A DNA stretch of 50,055 nucleotides from Stereum hirsutum FP-91666 SS1 (Eukaryota; Basidiomycota; Agaricomycetes; Russulales; Stereaceae): NCBI RefSeq assembly GCF_000264905.1, contig NW_006763146.1, positions 1-50,055 on the forward strand, written 5' to 3'. Both the position numbers and the translations under genes were made by a program. Every line of letters begins with the position of its first letter. Within the stretch, counting starts at the first letter, position 1. The notes beneath the pieces are model-generated. The model had not been told where the DNA came from and ran no database searches. It worked only from the letters and a program-made list of their open reading frames with translations. This document shows positions 46,148-50,055 of the stretch, one piece after another.

Positions 46148-47062
46148 CGAGTTGTTCGTCCCGGATGCCACGGGATCTTGTGCTTTGAAACACTATGATC
46201 TACATTTCAGATGAAAACCGTAGCAGAAATGGATGGGAACGGAAAGCAGCAGGGGTGATGTCACCTCCGATTGTTGATCTCTACACTGCACGCTGTTCAG
46301 AATGAAATCCCGGTATCGAACGGAGTGGAACCACGAATACTCGGCCTGTCTACGTCGAGGATACTACGTCCCGATGACCAGAAGAGCACCAATAAAAGTA
46401 CCTTCTCGATGGACAGATTGTTTGTTGATCAACACAAGGAGGTAGCTAGAGCGCAAACATGATAAGACAAGACGTCCCATTCTGATCATTAGCAAGCCCG
46501 CCTCACGAAGACGAAGAGCGGACCGGACGTGTATAGAATGTTTCCTGTAGCATGAAGTGTCAGGAACGGGATGGAGACAAGATCCGCCAGGACAGCGACA
46601 AGTATCAGCTATTCCTGTGGCAGCGTATGCAGAGTCCAGATGATCATTGAAATCGACCACATCGGGATGGCGGGACGACTCAGAGCAGAGATGGAGACAT
46701 TGCAGAAGGATGCCCGCTGAGGCAGATATGGCTCTAAAATCGTTTGATGCAATGAAGCTCTGTGTCCGGAAGATGTTTCGTAGCGGCAAGACCTAGATAA
46801 GATGAATAGCAAGGGTCTTGGGAGAGATGTCGGTGTCACGATAAAACTGTTGATCAAAAGCCCCCAAAGAAGACCGTCGAAGATTCCAGCTCCGCTCGAA
46901 TAGGTCGCCGCAGGCATTTCGCCACAGTGGCACCGACCAGGGTAACCTGAGAAAACAGAGCAAAATTTGAGCGGTGGTTGCGTACAGATATTGATACACA
47001 TTTATGCTACAAATGAGTGGTGATGCATTCCCATCTTGTCCTACCTTCTCTCCATCTCTCGC
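46148..47062 (-). other. Intergenic; possible decayed membrane-protein gene
   Basis: The minus strand reads SGAGIFDGLLWGLLINSF (near 46,870) and then SISMIIWTLHTL and VAVLADLVSIPFLTLHA (46,550-46,650). The stretch is hydrophobic and loosely recalls DUF6534-type fungal membrane proteins. Stops and frame changes interrupt it, and I could not build a model. It may be a remnant. Confidence 0.3.
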
Positions 47063-49896
47063 TCACTGAAACAACCCCCTCAACCGGCCCTTCACGACGA
47101 CATCGTTGAGCTTGATACACCTCACACCCGCGAGATCCTCCCCCTTCTTCCACTGTTCGACCAAAAACTTCCCCTCTACTGGCGGAACCTTACCGTTCTT
47201 CGTCCCCACCGTGATATGCAACCTGTTCCTCAAATCCGACGGCAACCGCTCAACGAACTCCGTCCCTACCTGCCCTTCATCATTCTGATCAGTCTCGCCA
47301 GACGCAGAATCCGACGTTCCATCGTCGAGCTGAAGATCTTCGATGGTCGCGGACATGACCCTGTCGTTACTGACCACCTCTCCTAGCCTAAACTTGAACA
47401 TGATCTCCTCCCCATCCGTCGCAGCTTCGACAACCCTCGTACACCTCTCCCATAGATCGATATCGCCCGGCAAGCCGTTGACGTGCGCGATCGTGATATG
47501 CGGCCTCTTGCTCACCCTCCCGTTCTGCTTCAGCTCTTCCCAGAACTCCGTGTCCGGCCCATTCGGAAGCTCTGCGAACCGCGCATCGAGGACGGACTGG
47601 AGGTCCACTTCCGCCAGGATGCCGAAGTATCGAGGTCGGGAAGGCGACTTGTCCCTCTTCTTCTTCTTCTCCTGTTTCTCCTCCTTCGCAGCCTTCTCTA
47701 TCTCCCTCTTCTCTTCCTTCTTCGACTTCTCATACGCATACTCCCTCGCAACTCTGACTCCCTCCCCGATCCTCTCCTCCAACTCCATCCCACTCAGCCC
47801 CACCTTCTCTTCACCGAGAATATCGATAATGCCCCTAACAGCCCTCCGCACGCCTTCCTCCACCCCCTCCTGCACATCCATCTCCACCACCGCATCCACC
47901 TCTCCCTCGCCCAACTCCTCGCTCTGTCTTATGAACTGCCACACAACCTCTTCGTGTGTCCTTGCCGTCGAAGGATCCGCAAGCAGCGATTGATGATTCG
48001 TCCCGCGCCCGAGGATACGGTCGGAGCAGATGCGGTGTATGGTGGGGATGGGGAGGGAGGTGTGAGTGAGGGACCAGTTTAGGGCGAGGAGGCGGACGGG
48101 TGGGGAGTGGGAGGACGTGGCGTCGCGGAGGGCTTGGCGGTGTTGGCGGAGGTGGTTGTTCCTGAGTGGAGGAAGGAGAGGATTAGCCAGGCGTCCGCAC
48201 GGAAGAAGAGCACGGTACGCAGACGGCATGGCGGAACGATCGAGAACGAGGGAAGGTAAGGATGAAGGGTGGATGGAACGAAAACACTCACTTATCAGCA
48301 ATGACGACATCGTGCTCCTTCAACAATGCCTGCACATTCTTGATGAACTGCACCGCCGCCTTCTTCCCCTTCACGTCGTCGCTCTGCGTATGTCCCCAGC
48401 CGAATATATGCGTTAGTGCGACGGCGATGGATGTTTTGCCTGTTCGCGCACACGAAGGCAAGATTAGCCACAGCCAAGTAATCGCAAAGGACTGTAGGAA
48501 TGCGAAGAAAGAGAGCCAGCTACGCACCAACACCCGGAATCGCGATCGGCACAATGATCGTCTTCCCAAACCCATCCTTTCCTCCTTTCTCTTTCTTCCC
48601 CTCCTCTCCCCCACTCTCACTCCCGCTCTCCCTTTCGTCCTTATTGTCTTCTACCCACTTCAAAAACCTCTCCCTCGTCGCAATAATCCCCCTCCCCTTC
48701 CCAAACCCCTCAAACTTCCCAGCATCGCTCGCAATCTCCCCCTTCACCCACTTCACATACGCTCTCGTCTCCCTCCTCCCCATCTTACTCTTCGGCAGCC
48801 TCGCTTCGTCCATGCCCTTGGCCCCACCCTTCGCGTACGCCGTGAGTAGCATCTTCGTGACCTCGCGCCAGTCGCGATACATCATATACGGCTCGTCGAA
48901 TTTCACTTTGAAGAAGAACGAGCTGCCGGGCTCGTACGGGGACTCTCCTTTCCTTATACCTTGTCCCTTTTCCCTCGGTGCGCGCGGCGCCACATGCGTC
49001 CTAACCACGAACCCCTCCAACGCCTCGCCCCTCCACTTCCCCTCCTTACCTATCTGTTCAGTGAACGCTTTGACTTCGGCGATAGTGGAAAGAGTGGTGG
49101 AGGCTGTGGGGATGAAGCCCCATGTGGCGGCGAAGGCGTCGACGACGGAGGGGGGCTGGGTGGTGAAGTGGCGGGAGCAGGTGTTGAGACCGTGGAGGTG
49201 GAGACCGGTTTTGTCTTTTGAGTAGGGGAGGACGTGTTCTTCGAAGGAGTCGTCGCAGAGCTGGGTGGTCGATAAGGGAGTGTGGCGTCAGGATACCGAG
49301 AACGCATAGAAGAAATTATTGAAAGGAGAAATGGATGGATGGGTACGTGCAAGGGACGTTCAACGGGGTAATCCCTGGTTATCAGTGACTTCAGCCTGCA
49401 GGGCTGCAACCCCTACCAAGTGCCCGGGTCAGGAGTTGCGATGTGGCGGAAGAGATTTCTGCATGCCATTGAGCACGTATTCTTATGCAATTTCGTACAA
49501 CCCTCCGACAACCACCTACAAATTTTAAGAGGTTCATTGTGCTGACATTATACCACACGAACGCCCTCTGTGGATGAACAGCAGGTGGGGTTGCGAGCGA
49601 GTTCTCGAGGCCAATACTCAGAAAGCAGCACAGCCGCTCGAAGGTGAGAAGCGCCGCGTGCGACAGCGGATGCCCCTCCGGTACGTGTATGCGTGGTCGA
49701 AACCAAAACGGAGAACACAGATTGTATACGGCGAAATCCAAAAAGTAGACTCGACGCACCTCAGCAACAGCCGTCCAATTCTCGTCCCACAACGTCCTCG
49801 CCAACTCCTCCCTCGTCTTCCCCACGCTCTCGAGATGCTTCACGAGCCAGCGCTCACCAACTTGAGCGTGCGACTCCACGACGCCTTGGATGGGAC
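47063..49896 (-). CDS. TRL1: Fungal tRNA ligase (ligase-kinase-phosphodiesterase), 5' end outside the window
   Basis: Three-domain RNA ligase that seals tRNA halves after intron removal; in yeast it also joins HAC1 mRNA. Visible exons begin inside the adenylyltransferase domain: GPIQGVVESHAQVGERWLVK, then LCDDSFEEHVLPYSKDKTGL, LHGLNTCSRHF and EGFVVRTHVA. The catalytic-lysine exon lies beyond the window end. The kinase domain has the P-loop AIPGVGKTSIAVAL, completed across an intron, and DVVIADK. After a Lys/Glu-rich linker, the phosphodiesterase domain carries two HxT motifs, HITIAHVNGL and LHITVGTKNGK, and ends KGRLRGLFQ. One intron (about 49,267-49,756) is ~490 nt, far longer than the others. 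The coding part ends at 49,896 here and continues past 50,055. Confidence 0.9.
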
Positions 49897-50038
49897 CTGT
49901 TTGAATGGGGTGAAAAGGGCGATGGTTAGTGATGAGGATGGGCGTGCACGAAAAGGAAGGATGAAGGGAGTGATGGTAGGAAAGAGGGGGGTGGTTCGGT
50001 ACGACACCACGAGGAGGAATGGAAAATGGAGAAAGGGA

Positions 50039-50055
50039 GGGGGGGGGGGTGGGGG
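50039..50055 (+). repeat. G homopolymer run at the window edge
   Basis: Eleven G, one T and five G end the window, within the presumed intron of the tRNA ligase gene. Such runs can form G-quadruplexes, and their length is often misread in sequencing. Confidence 0.85.

Noticed and set aside
47343..47993. 216-codon plus-strand frame opposite the tRNA ligase
   Set aside because: It is antisense to a well supported phosphodiesterase-domain exon. The Ser/Pro-rich reading is a shadow of Lys/Glu-rich coding.

Overview
The window is nuclear DNA of a filamentous fungus, most likely an agaricomycete basidiomycete. Its genes are cut by many short GT..AG introns of about 50-70 nt. It carries a fungal three-domain tRNA ligase, a DUF6533-type membrane protein, an SDR, a class of SAM methyltransferase common in Agaricomycetes, and small secreted cysteine-rich proteins. 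All assignments come from reading the sequence. No database search was possible, so names rest on motifs and on recalled family patterns.

Region by region. (1) 1-6,170: non-coding satellite block bounded by two direct repeats of about 370 bp. It holds a degenerate ~170-bp satellite, a ~58-bp minisatellite whose core is a small palindrome, an exact 373-bp tandem duplication and telomere-like inverted motifs. (2) 7,176-9,115: secreted rhamnogalacturonase (GH28). (3) 9,891-14,122: coding-like plus-strand pieces broken by stops, probably decayed genes. (4) 14,529-15,180: a 132-residue secreted cysteine-rich protein. (5) 15,870-18,297 (minus): membrane protein with about seven TM segments and a long Ser/Pro-rich tail. 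(6) 18,623-23,850 (minus): a pseudokinase-ARM-repeat protein with a ~1-kb intron holding a duplicated element. (7) 25,255-25,571: a 69-residue secreted peptide. (8) 26,543-28,365 (minus): zinc alcohol dehydrogenase. (9) 31,208-34,221 (minus): ThrE/Prm10-type transporter. (10) 37,716-38,954 (minus): SAM methyltransferase. (11) 40,901-42,911: DUF6533-type membrane protein. (12) 43,105-44,194 (minus): SDR oxidoreductase. (13) 44,597-46,037 (minus): two paralogous secreted cysteine-rich proteins. (14) 47,063 to past the window end (minus): tRNA ligase.

The genes do not form one obvious pathway. The rhamnogalacturonase and four small secreted proteins fit an extracellular or plant-associated lifestyle. 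The methyltransferase, SDR and ADH are tailoring or housekeeping enzymes without a visible core synthase, so I do not call a biosynthetic cluster. The most unusual parts are the palindrome-cored satellite block, the paralogous secreted pair with no recognised family, and the pseudokinase-ARM gene with its oversized intron. Long gaps (28.4-31.2 kb, 34.2-37.7 kb, 39.0-40.9 kb) hold nothing I can support as a gene.
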